A stretch of DNA of 64,000 nucleotides, from assembly GCA_944390935.1 (NCBI GenBank), contig CALXRU010000004.1, positions 36,929 through 100,928 on the forward strand, in the 5' to 3' direction. This DNA comes from Acidaminococcaceae bacterium. GTDB taxonomy: Bacteria > Bacillota > Negativicutes > Acidaminococcales > Acidaminococcaceae. The notes under the pieces were generated by a model. That model did not search any database. It had not been told where the DNA came from and was given only the letters and a program-made list of their open reading frames with translations. A program made the translations under genes and the position numbers. Shown piece after piece: positions 53,677-64,000 of the stretch. Numbering within the stretch: the first letter of the stretch is position 1; each line of letters begins with the position of its first letter.

Positions 53677-54891
53677 TTACTGCCAGTTTTTTGCAGTTAA
53701 AAAATCACGGATATTATAATGTTTGATGCCGTTGCGGCTCATGTCGAATTCGTCCAGCGACACAACGTATTTGGGGTAGTTATCGCTGATATTTTCGTAA
53801 ACGCCGAATTCACGCTCAACTGTTTCCGGCGCGGCAAGCAGATAACAAACCTGCACATAAATTTTTTGCCCCTGTTTTTCTGCCACAAAATCAATTTCCA
53901 AATTGCCGCTTTTGCCAACGCAGATATTATAGCCGCGGCGCAGCAGTTCCATAAATACAATGTTTTCCAAAATAAGGTTAATATCGCGCATGTTGCCGCC
54001 AAAAACAGCTTCACGCACGCCGTGGTCGGCGATATAATATTTTTCACTGCTGGCAAGAATTTGTTTGCCCTGCAAATCCTGCCGTTTTACCTGATAAAAC
54101 AGGTAAGCGTCGGTGCAGTATTTAATGTAGTTAAGAATGGTTTCCGGCGCGACCTTGCGGTTTTCGCTTTTAAAAAACTTTGATACCGATGTTGCGGAAA
54201 AAGTTGTGCCGACATTAGCGATAACATAAACGATAATGCGTTCCAGCAAATCAACGTCGCGTATTTTGTTGCGTTTAACAATATCCTTCAACTGAACGGA
54301 ATTAAACACATCGGTCAGGTACTGGCGGCAGGGTTCTTCTGCGTAACGCAGGTTGCCAAGGTAAGGCATGCCGCCGTACAGCAGATATTTTTGAAAGCAT
54401 TGCTGCTGCGTGGTTTCAGGAAAGATAGAAGTATAAAGCTCGGTAAATTCTGCAAACGAAAAGGGATAAATAACAAATTCCACATAACGTCCGCCAAGAT
54501 TGGTTGCCAGCTCACCGGAAAGCAGTTTGGCGTTGGAGCCGGTGATATAAATATCGCAGTCAAATTCCACGCGGAAGGAATTGATACATTTTTCCCAATT
54601 TTCTACTTCCTGAATTTCATCAAAAAACAAATATACTTTGCCGCTGATTCTTTGCACACGTTTCAGGATTTCATCGTGCAGCGCCTGCGCGTTCAATAAA
54701 TGGGCATAGCGCATATCCTCAAAATTGATGGAAATAATATTTGTTTGCGGCACGCCGCCGGTTTTTATTTCATCTTTTATAAGTTCTAACATAACTGATT
54801 TGCCGCAACGGCGGATACCGGTCATTACTTTTATAAGCTCGCTGCCGATAAACGGGCGTATGCGGCGCATATAGGCTTCACGTTTTATCAT
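53677..54891 (-). CDS. AAA ATPase with DUF4143 domain
   Basis: 404 aa from ATG 54891 behind AAGGAGG; an in-frame extension to 55002 would run through operator-like repeats. Walker A is GIRRCGKSVML at ~22-32, Walker B VYLFFDEIQEVENWEKC (in part: LFFDEIQEVENW), and a sensor-type DIYITGSNAKLLSG follows. C-terminal DUF4143 part from ~200 has VVPETILNY-like and LENIVFMELLRRGY blocks, ending in a PD-(D/E)xK-like IDFVAEKQGQKIYVQV stretch. Cellular role of the family is unknown. Three palindromes at 40-bp steps lie upstream. Confidence 0.9.
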   Translation of the reverse strand: MIKREAYMRRIRPFIGSELIKVMTGIRRCGKSVMLELIKDEIKTGGVPQTNIISINFEDMRYAHLLNAQALHDEILKRVQRISGKVYLFFDEIQEVENWEKCINSFRVEFDCDIYITGSNAKLLSGELATNLGGRYVEFVIYPFSFAEFTELYTSIFPETTQQQCFQKYLLYGGMPYLGNLRYAEEPCRQYLTDVFNSVQLKDIVKRNKIRDVDLLERIIVYVIANVGTTFSATSVSKFFKSENRKVAPETILNYIKYCTDAYLFYQVKRQDLQGKQILASSEKYYIADHGVREAVFGGNMRDINLILENIVFMELLRRGYNICVGKSGNLEIDFVAEKQGQKIYVQVCYLLAAPETVEREFGVYENISDNYPKYVVSLDEFDMSRNGIKHYNIRDFLTAKNWQ

Positions 54892-54931
54892 ATTGCTTAC
54901 CTCCTTACAGGTGGTTAAGTATAGTTTATCA

Positions 54932-55023
54932 CAGTTATAACTGATAAACAAGGCAAATTTTAAAATCTTATCAGTTATAACTGACAAAATACCAAAAACC
55001 AATAATCTTATCAGTTATAACTT
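54932..55023. promoter_or_regulatory. Three palindromic boxes at exact 40-bp spacing
   Basis: CAGTTATAACTG at 54932-54943 and 54972-54983 and CAGTTATAACTT at 55012-55023. The extended form TCAGTTATAACTGA is a perfect palindrome. Flanks are partly shared (CTTATCAGTTATAACT). They lie between the divergent AAA/DUF4143 and pcrA genes, so they look like operators for a dimeric regulator on one helix face. Confidence 0.8.
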
Positions 55024-55141
55024 ACAAAATTTGCGGCGGAATTTTATCAGGACGCTGGCAGGAAAAACAGTCCTTTGATAGAATAATAATAAAGTTACGC
55101 TGATGAATATTTTAGATAGATGAGTTTTTACGGAGGAACGA

Positions 55142-57358
55142 ATGACTGATTGTACTCATGGGCTTAATCCGCAGCAGGCGGAGGCCGTATTGAATACCGA
55201 AGGGCCGATGCTGATTATGGCAGGCGCGGGCAGCGGCAAAACCAAGGTGCTTACCTGCCGCGTGGCCAATCTTTTGCAAAAGGGCGTGCGCCCGTACCGC
55301 ATTCTGGCAATTACCTTTACCAACAAGGCGGCGGCTGAGATGCGCGAGCGCGTGAACAACATGAGCGGCGCGGCAGCCAAAGACGTGTGGCTGTTTACCT
55401 TCCATGCTTTTTGCGCGCGCTTTTTGCGGATGGAGATTGACAAGCTGCCGGGTTACGGCGGCAATTTTGCGATTTACGATACCGCCGACAGCCAGAACCT
55501 GATTAAACAGGTTTTAAAGGAAATGAACCTTGACGATAAACGCTTCCAGCCTTCGGGCATTCTGGCGCGCATTAGCAATGCCAAAAACGCTTTGCAGGAT
55601 GCGGCGGCGTTTGCGCGCGAGGCGGGCGATTTTTACGAGCAGAAGGTAGCGGACATTTACGCACGCTATCAGGAAAAGCTGCAATTAAACAACGCGCTGG
55701 ATTTTGACGACCTTCTGCTGCTTTCCATCAGATTATTGCAGGAAAACAAAGAGGTGCGCGAAAAATACCAGGAGCGTTTTGATTACCTTTTAGTGGACGA
55801 GTATCAGGATACGAACCACGCGCAGTACCTTTTAACAAAGCTTCTGGCGGCAAAGCACCGCAACATCTGCGTGGTTGGCGACGCGGACCAGAGCATTTAC
55901 GGCTGGCGCGGCGCGGATATCCAGAACATTTTGGACTTTGAAAAGGATTACCCCGACGCGAAGGTTATCAAGCTGGAACAGAACTACCGCAGCACGCAGA
56001 TTATTCTGGACGCTGCCAACGCTGTGATTGAAAATAACACCGGCCGCAAGCCGAAAAATTTGTGGACGGACAACAAAAGCGGCGCGGACATTATTTATTT
56101 TCAGGCGGCGGACGAGCGCGACGAAGCACGTTTTGTAATTGAGCAGATGCAAAATTTGCAGCGCACCGAAAATAAAAAGCTGGGCGATATGGCGGTGCTG
56201 TACCGCACCAACACGCAGTCGCGTATTTTTGAAGAAATGCTGATTAAAAGCGGCATCAGCTATAACATGGTCGGCGGCTTGAAATTCTACGAGCGCAAGG
56301 AAATTAAGGACATCATCGCTTACCTGCGCGTGATTTTCAACCCGGCGGATTCGCTGAGCCTGTTGCGCATTATCAACGTGCCCAAACGCGGCATTGGTGA
56401 CGCAACGCTGGCGAAAATACAGGATTTTGCCAATGCCAATAGCATCGGCCTGTTTGAAGCGGTAAGCAACGCCGTGCAGATTGAAGGGTTGGGCAACCGC
56501 TTTGTAACGAAGCTGGACGATTTGGCGGGCACTATTTTTGAACTGATGAACCTTGCCAATGAAGCGCCGGTAGAGGACGTTATCAACCGCGTGCTGACCG
56601 ACACCGGCTATCTTGAAGAACTGGAAAACGAGCGCACGCCGCAGGCGCAGAGCCGCATTGACAACCTGCATGAGCTGATTTCCGTAGCGCAGGAATTTGC
56701 GGACGGCGACGAAGAAAACAATCTGGAAAACTTCCTCGCGCATGTGGCGCTGGTATCCGATATCGACGACGCGGAACTGGGTGAGGACGCCATTACCTTA
56801 ATGACGCTGCATTCCTCCAAGGGGCTGGAGTTCCCGGTAGTATTCCTTGCGGGTATGGAAGAAGGTTTGTTCCCGCACGCGCGCACGCTGATGGACGAAA
56901 ACGAGATTGAGGAAGAACGCCGCCTGTGCTACGTTGGCATTACGCGCGCCAAAGAGAAGCTGTTTTTAAGCAGCGCCAAAATGCGCACGATTTACGGCAA
57001 CACGGTATCCTACCCGCCGTCCCGCTTCTTGCAGGAGATTCCGGCGAAGCTGGTTAAAACCGTTAAACGCCAGTCGCGCCCGACGGCGCTGGAGAATTTT
57101 AAACAGGCGACGGAAAAGCGCAGCAACTGGAGCAGCAATTTTAACCCGCGCAGCTTTATGCCGGTGGGCAAATATCCGGCCGGAGCCGGGACGAGCGACC
57201 GCTTTAACACAGGCGACCGCGTAAGCCACAGCAAATGGGGCAGCGGCATGGTTGTAAGCGTTAAGGACACGGACGACGGGCAGGAGGTTAAGGTTGCCTT
57301 TGCCGGTGCCGGTGTGCGCAGCCTGCTGACGAAGTACGCCGTGCTGAAAAAGTTGTAA
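55142..57358 (+). CDS. pcrA: ATP-dependent DNA helicase PcrA/UvrD
   Basis: 738 aa SF1A helicase. Motif I GAGSGKTKVL, motif Ia TFTNKAAAEM, motif II VDEYQDTNHAQY, motif III VGDADQSIYGWRGAD, motif IV LEQNYRST, motif V TLHSSKGLEFPVVFL, motif VI VGITRAKEKLF. The C-terminal ~70 residues have a Tudor-like fold (GDRVSHSKWGSGMVV) that contacts RNA polymerase in PcrA. Works in repair and replication-fork clearing. ATG 55142 after GGAGGAACG; ligA follows 15 bp later, as in Bacillus. Confidence 0.97.
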   Translation: MTDCTHGLNPQQAEAVLNTEGPMLIMAGAGSGKTKVLTCRVANLLQKGVRPYRILAITFTNKAAAEMRERVNNMSGAAAKDVWLFTFHAFCARFLRMEIDKLPGYGGNFAIYDTADSQNLIKQVLKEMNLDDKRFQPSGILARISNAKNALQDAAAFAREAGDFYEQKVADIYARYQEKLQLNNALDFDDLLLLSIRLLQENKEVREKYQERFDYLLVDEYQDTNHAQYLLTKLLAAKHRNICVVGDADQSIYGWRGADIQNILDFEKDYPDAKVIKLEQNYRSTQIILDAANAVIENNTGRKPKNLWTDNKSGADIIYFQAADERDEARFVIEQMQNLQRTENKKLGDMAVLYRTNTQSRIFEEMLIKSGISYNMVGGLKFYERKEIKDIIAYLRVIFNPADSLSLLRIINVPKRGIGDATLAKIQDFANANSIGLFEAVSNAVQIEGLGNRFVTKLDDLAGTIFELMNLANEAPVEDVINRVLTDTGYLEELENERTPQAQSRIDNLHELISVAQEFADGDEENNLENFLAHVALVSDIDDAELGEDAITLMTLHSSKGLEFPVVFLAGMEEGLFPHARTLMDENEIEEERRLCYVGITRAKEKLFLSSAKMRTIYGNTVSYPPSRFLQEIPAKLVKTVKRQSRPTALENFKQATEKRSNWSSNFNPRSFMPVGKYPAGAGTSDRFNTGDRVSHSKWGSGMVVSVKDTDDGQEVKVAFAGAGVRSLLTKYAVLKKL

Positions 57359-59452
<2,094 letters not shown>

Positions 59453-59464
59453 GGAAGGTGCTAC

Positions 59465-60154
59465 ATGAAAAACTTTTGTAAATTTTTGGCAGCAGTAATG
59501 CTGGCGATGTTCTGCGTTAGCGGCAGCGCATTGGCGGCGGAAAAAGAAGTAAGCAGTATCGACGCTATCGACCAGGGCGTGGCCGATACCGGCGAAACGC
59601 ATTTTACCAAAACCGGTCTTGAACTGACCGAGTGCAAGGAAGATTATACCGTTGCGGTTTTGCCGTATGTCGATGTATCCGGCCTTGAAGGCCGCAGCCG
59701 CGAGATGGCTGTAAACGCCGTTAAGGAAACGCTGGAGAAAAAATACCCCGGCAAAAAGAAAAGCCCCACCAAAATTGCAGGCAGCAACGCGGTGCAAAAA
59801 GCCATGCTGGCGCACCCGTTTGAAAACGGCGAAGCCCCGACGCTGGAAGAACTTGTTGCTGTGGGCAAAGCCTGCAATGCGGACAGGGTGCTGTTTATCA
59901 GCCTGCTGCCGGTGCGTGAAAACGAAACCGGTTTTATGGTTGTTGTCGGCTCGCAGACTTACAGCGCCGTGGTAACGATGAAACTGAAATGCGTTGACGT
60001 GAACAACGAAAGCTTTTTGTACAACCAGAACATTGAAGGCATCGGTTCTTCCAGCTCTATTAATTTCTGGCGCATCGGCGAACCCAGCCATGCCAAAGCC
60101 GTTAAACGCGGCGTGGAAGACTGCATGGAAAACTTTTTGACTTCGTTTGATTAA
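59465..60154 (+). CDS. Secreted protein of unknown function
   Basis: 229 aa with a signal peptide of ~25 aa ending at ALAAEK; no lipobox Cys at the cleavage site. The body begins after an acidic linker with VAVLPYVDVSGLEG, followed by an alpha/beta pattern (GSNAVQKAMLAH, NADRVLFISLLPV, VTMKLKCVDVN). The layout is like CsgG/DUF4136-type periplasmic proteins, but I cannot confirm it. 12 bp downstream of ligA, so it shares the pcrA-ligA transcript; ends at a terminator. Name left open. Confidence 0.7.
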   Translation: MKNFCKFLAAVMLAMFCVSGSALAAEKEVSSIDAIDQGVADTGETHFTKTGLELTECKEDYTVAVLPYVDVSGLEGRSREMAVNAVKETLEKKYPGKKKSPTKIAGSNAVQKAMLAHPFENGEAPTLEELVAVGKACNADRVLFISLLPVRENETGFMVVVGSQTYSAVVTMKLKCVDVNNESFLYNQNIEGIGSSSSINFWRIGEPSHAKAVKRGVEDCMENFLTSFD

Positions 60155-60164
60155 ATTTTAAGCT

Positions 60165-60196
60165 GCCTCTGCCTTTATCCGCAGGGGCGGTTTTGT
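60165..60196 (+). terminator. Terminator after the pcrA-ligA-unknown operon
   Basis: GCCTCTGC (60165-60172) and GCAGGGGC (60181-60188) pair with one G-T, followed by GGTTTTGTTTT. Confidence 0.8.
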
Positions 60197-60271
60197 TTTG
60201 GCGCGTAAAATTTTTGCAAATTAGTTTAGCATATGCTTACCAAAATAGTGCAAAACGCCGCGCCGGTGTGA

Positions 60272-60277
60272 TATAAT
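60272..60277 (+). promoter_or_regulatory. -10 box of the gatCAB promoter
   Basis: Consensus TATAAT about 50 bases before gatC. The -35 region (TGCAAA at 60249-60254, 17-base spacer) is a poor match, so only the -10 is firm. Confidence 0.5.
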
Positions 60278-60325
60278 AGAACAGGTTATTTATTAAACTT
60301 ACATAAATTTTTAGGAGGCGTACTA

Positions 60326-60613
60326 ATGAAGGTAACAGTAAAAGATGTTGAACACATCGCCGGGCTTTCCCGTTTGACGATTCCGGAAAGCGAAATGGAA
60401 AAATTTACCGAACAGTTTAACCAAATCCTCAATTATGCCGACATTCTGGAAAAGATTGATACGGAAGGCATTGAGCCGACCCCGTATGTACTGCCGATCA
60501 GCAACGCGTTCCGCGAGGATGTGCCGCAACCCGGCGTAACGCACGAGGAAGCGCTTGAAAATGCGCCCGCTGTTTACAACGACGGCTTTAAAGTGCCGCG
60601 CGTAATCGAATAA
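60326..60613 (+). CDS. gatC: Aspartyl/glutamyl-tRNA amidotransferase subunit C
   Basis: 95 aa, AGGAGGCG before ATG 60326. KDVEHIAGLSRLTI (first helix) and the LREDVPQPGV-like block (FREDVPQPGVTHEEAL, in part) plus a C-terminal FKVPRVIE are typical of GatC. It stabilises the GatA-GatB complex that converts Glu-tRNA(Gln) and Asp-tRNA(Asn). gatA follows after 18 bp. Confidence 0.96.
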   Translation: MKVTVKDVEHIAGLSRLTIPESEMEKFTEQFNQILNYADILEKIDTEGIEPTPYVLPISNAFREDVPQPGVTHEEALENAPAVYNDGFKVPRVIE

Positions 60614-60631
60614 CAGAAGGAGGAACCAACT

Positions 60632-62098
60632 GTGGATTTATATAAATTAACAGCTCACGAGCTGCACGACAAACTTGTCAGCAAGGAAATCAGTTCCGTG
60701 GAGCTTACCGAAAACGTATACAGCCGCATCGACGAAGTTGAAGACAAGGTGCAGGCTTATGTAACGCTTGATAAGGAAAACGCCATGGCACAGGCTGCCA
60801 AAGTTGACGCCAAAATCGCCGCAGGCGAAGCCATTGCACCGCTGGCAGGAATCCCGGGCGCTATTAAAGACAACATTTGCACCAAAGGTTTGCTCACCAC
60901 CTGCTCCAGCAAGATGCTGAGCAATGTTGTGCCTATTTACGATGCGCACGTTATTAAAAAACTGCGTGCCGACGACGCCATTTTTACCGGCAAAACCAAC
61001 ATGGACGAGTTTGCGATGGGCTCCACCACCGAAAGCTCTTATTTCCATAAAACCTACAACCCGTGGAACCTTGAACGCGTACCGGGCGGTTCTTCCGGCG
61101 GCAGCGCTGCAGCTATTGCCGCAGGCGAAGCTATCTGGTCGCTCGGCAGTGATACCGGCGGCTCTATCCGCCAGCCGGCTTCTTTTAACGGCTGCGTTGG
61201 CATTAAGCCGACCTACGGCCGCGTAAGCCGTTACGGCTGCGTTGCGTTTGCATCCTCCCTTGACCAGATTGGGCCTATCACCCGCGACGTTACCGACGCT
61301 GCCCTTGTGCTGAACACCATCTGCGGCAAGGACGAGCATGACTCCACCTCGCTGCCGGTTGATGTACCCGACTTTACCAAAGCCCTGCGTGCCGACGTTA
61401 AAGGACTGCGCATCGGCCTGCCGAAAGAATACTACGGCGAAGGCGTTGACCCGAAGGTTAAAGCCGAAATCGAAAAAGCCGTTAAAACCTATGAATCCCT
61501 CGGCGCAGAGATTGTTGACGTATCCCTGCCGCATACCGAATACGCTGTAATTACCTACTATATCATCGCACCGGCGGAAGCAAGCGCCAACCTTGCACGT
61601 TATGACGGCGTGCGTTACGGCTTCCGCGCTGCCAACGCTACCAGCGCGCCGGAGATGACCCGCCTGAGCCGCACCGAAGGCTTCGGACCTGAAGTGCGCC
61701 GCCGCATTATGCTGGGCACCTACGTATTAAGCAGCGGTTACTACGACGCTTACTACAAAAAAGCAATGCAGGTACGCACCCTCATCCGCCGCGACTTTAA
61801 CGAAGCGTTTGAAAAATGCGACATGCTGCTGACCCCGACTTCTCCGGTTGTTGCTTATCCGGTAGACGGCAAAATGGACCCGCTTTCCATTTACATGCTG
61901 GACGTTACAACCATCCCCGTCAACATGGCAGGCCTGCCGGGCATTTCTATCCCCTGCGGCTTTGCGGACGGTATGCCGGTAGGCATGCAGCTCATCGGCA
62001 AAGTGCTGGATGAAGAAACCGTGCTGCGCGCAGCTTATACCTTTGAACAGGCAACTGACTTCCATAAAGCAATGGCACCGCTGGGAGGTAACAAATAA
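60632..62098 (+). CDS. gatA: Aspartyl/glutamyl-tRNA amidotransferase subunit A
   Basis: 488 aa, GTG start at 60632 behind AGGAGGAAC. Amidase signature: Lys of GAIKDNIC (~79), cis-Ser in SLGSDTGGS and nucleophile Ser in [10 protein letters not shown] (Ser-cisSer-Lys triad), with the [15 protein letters not shown] glycine-rich loop. Produces ammonia from glutamine for GatB. It overlaps gatB by one base (TAATG). High-expression codon use. Confidence 0.97.
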   Translation: MDLYKLTAHELHDKLVSKEISSVELTENVYSRIDEVEDKVQAYVTLDKENAMAQAAKVDAKIAAGEAIAPLAGIPGAIKDNICTKGLLTTCSSKMLSNVVPIYDAHVIKKLRADDAIFTGKTNMDEFAMGSTTESSYFHKTYNPWNLERVPGGSSGGSAAAIAAGEAIWSLGSDTGGSIRQPASFNGCVGIKPTYGRVSRYGCVAFASSLDQIGPITRDVTDAALVLNTICGKDEHDSTSLPVDVPDFTKALRADVKGLRIGLPKEYYGEGVDPKVKAEIEKAVKTYESLGAEIVDVSLPHTEYAVITYYIIAPAEASANLARYDGVRYGFRAANATSAPEMTRLSRTEGFGPEVRRRIMLGTYVLSSGYYDAYYKKAMQVRTLIRRDFNEAFEKCDMLLTPTSPVVAYPVDGKMDPLSIYMLDVTTIPVNMAGLPGISIPCGFADGMPVGMQLIGKVLDEETVLRAAYTFEQATDFHKAMAPLGGNK

Positions 62099-63540
62099 TG
62101 ACTAACTATATTACCGTTATCGGCCTTGAAGTACACGCCGAATTAAAAACCAAAACCAAAGCATTTTGCTCCTGCTCCACGGAGTTCGGCAGCCTGCCCA
62201 ACACTCACGTCTGCCCCGTGTGCCTCGGTATGCCGGGCGCACTGCCGGTCCTGAACAAACAGGTTGTTGAGTTCGCTATCCGTACCGGCCTTGCACTGGG
62301 GTGCGATATCCAGAAATTCAACAAGTTCGACCGTAAAAACTATTTTTACCCCGACCTTGCCAAAAACTACCAGATTTCCCAGTTTGACCAGCCGATTTGC
62401 CTCGGCGGCCACATTGATATCGAAATTGACGGTGTGCCCAAACGCCTTGGCATTACCCGTATCCATATGGAAGAAGACGCAGGCAAGCTGAACCACAGCG
62501 GCGCAACCATCAGCACTTCCGATTTTTCGTCCGTCGATTACAACCGTGCGGGCGTACCGCTGCTGGAAATTGTTTCCGAACCGGATATGCGCAGCGCCGA
62601 AGAAGCACGCGCTTACATGGAACAGCTCAAGGCAATCCTTGAATATATCGACGTTTGCGACTGCAAAATGCAGGAAGGCAGCCTGCGCTGCGACGCCAAC
62701 ATCTCCATCATGCCGGAAGGCGCCAAAGAATTCGGCACCCGCGCCGAAATTAAAAACCTTAACAGCTTCCGCGCACTGGTACGCGCTATCGAATACGAAG
62801 TTGAACGCCAGAAAGCCATCCTTGAGGACGGTGGCCATGTAGTGCAGGAAACCCGCACATGGGATGAAGCCAACGGCGTAACTCTTTCCATGCGCAGCAA
62901 GGAAGAAGCGCACGACTACCGCTACTTCCCGGAACCGGACCTTGTGCCTGTTGAAATTGACGACGCATGGATTGAACGTGTACGCGGCGAGCTGCCGGAA
63001 CTGCCGGCACAGCGTCTGGAACGCCTGGTTGAAAAACACGGCCTGCCGAAGTACGACGCTTCCTTAATTGTTGCCACCAAAGCCATGGCAGATTATTTTG
63101 ACGCTGCCTGCGCAAACAGCAAGGACGACAAAGCCGTATCCAACTGGCTTCTTGGCGACGTTTCCGCATACCTTAATGCCGAAAACATTACCATTGAACA
63201 GTTCCCGGTTAAACCGGAAAACCTTGGCGAACTGGTAACACTTATTAAAGACGGCGTACTCAGCAGCAAACTGGCTAAAAAAGTTTTTGCCGAAATGCTG
63301 AAAGCCGATAAAACCCCGAAACAGCTTGTTAAAGAGCTCGGCCTTGAACAGGTAAGTGACGAGGGCGCTATTGCCGCCATTGTTGACGAAGTGCTGGCCG
63401 AAAACCCGCAGTCCGTTGCCGACTACAAAGCAGGCAAGGATAAAGCCATCGGCTTCCTTGTTGGGCAGGTAATGAAAAAATCCCGCGGCAAGGCTAACCC
63501 GGGCATGGTTAACAAACTGTTAAAAGAAAAAATGCAGTAA
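62098..63540 (+). CDS. gatB: Aspartyl/glutamyl-tRNA amidotransferase subunit B
   Basis: 480 aa. [10 protein letters not shown] and the zinc site CSCSTEFG ... CPVCLGMPG at ~24-45; [17 protein letters not shown] (in part: [10 protein letters not shown]) and EEDAGKLNH are GatB motifs; the C-terminal YqeY-like domain ends with [15 protein letters not shown]. Binds the tRNA 3' end, and phosphorylates and amidates the misacylated residue. Confidence 0.97.
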   Translation: MTNYITVIGLEVHAELKTKTKAFCSCSTEFGSLPNTHVCPVCLGMPGALPVLNKQVVEFAIRTGLALGCDIQKFNKFDRKNYFYPDLAKNYQISQFDQPICLGGHIDIEIDGVPKRLGITRIHMEEDAGKLNHSGATISTSDFSSVDYNRAGVPLLEIVSEPDMRSAEEARAYMEQLKAILEYIDVCDCKMQEGSLRCDANISIMPEGAKEFGTRAEIKNLNSFRALVRAIEYEVERQKAILEDGGHVVQETRTWDEANGVTLSMRSKEEAHDYRYFPEPDLVPVEIDDAWIERVRGELPELPAQRLERLVEKHGLPKYDASLIVATKAMADYFDAACANSKDDKAVSNWLLGDVSAYLNAENITIEQFPVKPENLGELVTLIKDGVLSSKLAKKVFAEMLKADKTPKQLVKELGLEQVSDEGAIAAIVDEVLAENPQSVADYKAGKDKAIGFLVGQVMKKSRGKANPGMVNKLLKEKMQ

Positions 63541-63550
63541 AGGATAATTT

Positions 63551-63865
63551 ATGAAAAGAGATTTTGAATTTGAAGGCAGCGGCTTTGGTTATCTGTGGCT
63601 CTGCATCTGGACTACGGTGCTGAGCGTTATAACCTTCGGGCTGTTCTTCCCTTGGGCGTACAGCGCGCAGCAGCGCTGGATCTGCAGCAACACCTATGTA
63701 AATGGCCGCCGTCTGCGCTTTGACGGAACTGGCTTCGGCTTCTTCTTTCAGTGGCTGATTATTATGGTGCTTACCACCATTACCTTCGGCATTTACATTC
63801 CGTGGGGTTACTGCCAGTTTAAACGCTGGGAAACCCGCAACACCGTCTTTGCCGACGAACGTTAA
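63551..63865 (+). CDS. DUF898 (YjgN-like) small membrane protein
   Basis: 104 aa made of two similar halves, each with one or two membrane segments: FEFEGSGFGYLWLCIWTTVL ... ITFGLFFPWAYSAQQRW and FDGTGFGFFFQWLIIMVLT ... ITFGIYIPWGYCQFKRW (quoted in part). The GxGFG...tFGiy.PW pattern is that of DUF898/YjgN, normally longer. Inner-membrane location; function unknown. Starts 10 bp after gatB and ends at a terminator. Confidence 0.85.
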   Translation: MKRDFEFEGSGFGYLWLCIWTTVLSVITFGLFFPWAYSAQQRWICSNTYVNGRRLRFDGTGFGFFFQWLIIMVLTTITFGIYIPWGYCQFKRWETRNTVFADER

Positions 63866-63897
63866 AACCAAAAACATCCGCTTATGCGGATAAAACC

Positions 63898-63930
63898 AAA
63901 CGGCAGGTTCATTACGAGCCTGCCGTTTTT
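63898..63930 (+). terminator. Terminator after the DUF898-like gene
   Basis: AAACGGCAGG (63898 on) pairs with CCTGCCGTTT, then TTT. Confidence 0.88.
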
Positions 63931-63940
63931 GTATGTAGAA

Positions 63941-63963
63941 AACCCCGCGTTAGACGCGGGGTT
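63941..63963. repeat. Perfect 10-bp inverted repeat near the window end
   Basis: AACCCCGCGT (63941-63950), 3-base loop, ACGCGGGGTT (63954-63963). Could be a minus-strand terminator (TTTTC follows on that strand) for a gene beyond the window, or the hairpin end of an IS200/IS605-type element. Confidence 0.6.
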
Positions 63964-64000
63964 CCGGAAAGCTTAAGCGATAAAGAAATGGTAATAAAAA

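Noticed and set aside
54932..55023. Short regularly spaced repeats as a CRISPR array
   Set aside because: Only three copies, 12-14 bp palindromes, AT-rich spacing sequence with shared flanks, no cas genes; operator boxes fit better.

Overview
The window reads as chromosomal DNA of a diderm Firmicute (class Negativicutes; Acidaminococcaceae-like is my guess, genus not resolved). The mixture is the clue. A Bacillus-type order metG–tatD–yabE-like–rnmV–ksgA, gatCAB, pcrA–ligA and an NAD-type glutamate dehydrogenase sit beside a complete ADP-heptose pathway, two heptosyltransferases, an LptD-like outer-membrane protein, an O-antigen ligase and phosphoethanolamine/LTA-synthase-type transferases, which only make sense in a cell with LPS.

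Layout. 1-1.6 kb: secreted cupin and carboxymuconolactone-decarboxylase proteins plus a flavin-fold protein. 1.7-6.4 kb: patatin and DUF2130 pair, tRNA-Ala(CGC), cca, and a Phd/RelE-type toxin-antitoxin pair. 6.6-11.9 kb: metG, tatD, 3D-domain protein, rnmV, ksgA. 12-15.8 kb: potABCD polyamine importer (minus strand). 16-24.1 kb: HD protein, glutamate dehydrogenase, DMT transporter, zinc-ribbon protein, HlyD adaptor, NlpC/P60 hydrolase and an AcoR-like regulator. 24.3-33.3 kb: lptD-like, gmhA, hldE, hldD, gmhB, two GT9 heptosyltransferases and a sulfatase-fold transferase, one long head-to-tail LPS core operon. 33.3-47.1 kb: an AT-rich O-antigen/outer-core region with rmlA, C, B and D scattered among glycosyltransferases, an EptA-like transferase, a GT8 enzyme and an O-antigen ligase. 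47.1-54.9 kb: yaaA, an M20–YjiH–YjiG–M20 gene cluster, a lipoprotein substrate-binding protein and an AAA/DUF4143 ATPase. 55.1-63.9 kb: pcrA, ligA, a secreted unknown, gatCAB and a DUF898-like protein.

Most notable observation: the surface-polysaccharide region carries four homopolymer tracts of exactly seven G/C (31992, 36221, 38604, 41604) and an (AT)8 tract (39564). By eye, no other run of seven or more G/C exists in the window. Two tracts sit exactly where a transferase gene is split into two frames, and in both cases one extra base (G8/C8) restores one full-length ORF. The other two genes are in frame at seven. I read this as a combinatorial phase-variable LPS system; read-level evidence is needed to exclude sequencing error.

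Other points: three palindromes at exact 40-bp spacing upstream of the AAA/DUF4143 gene; a strong promoter followed by a terminator hairpin ahead of the substrate-binding-protein gene; an AcoR-like regulator that lacks GAFTGA; and a much shortened LptD that keeps the adjacent Cys pair.
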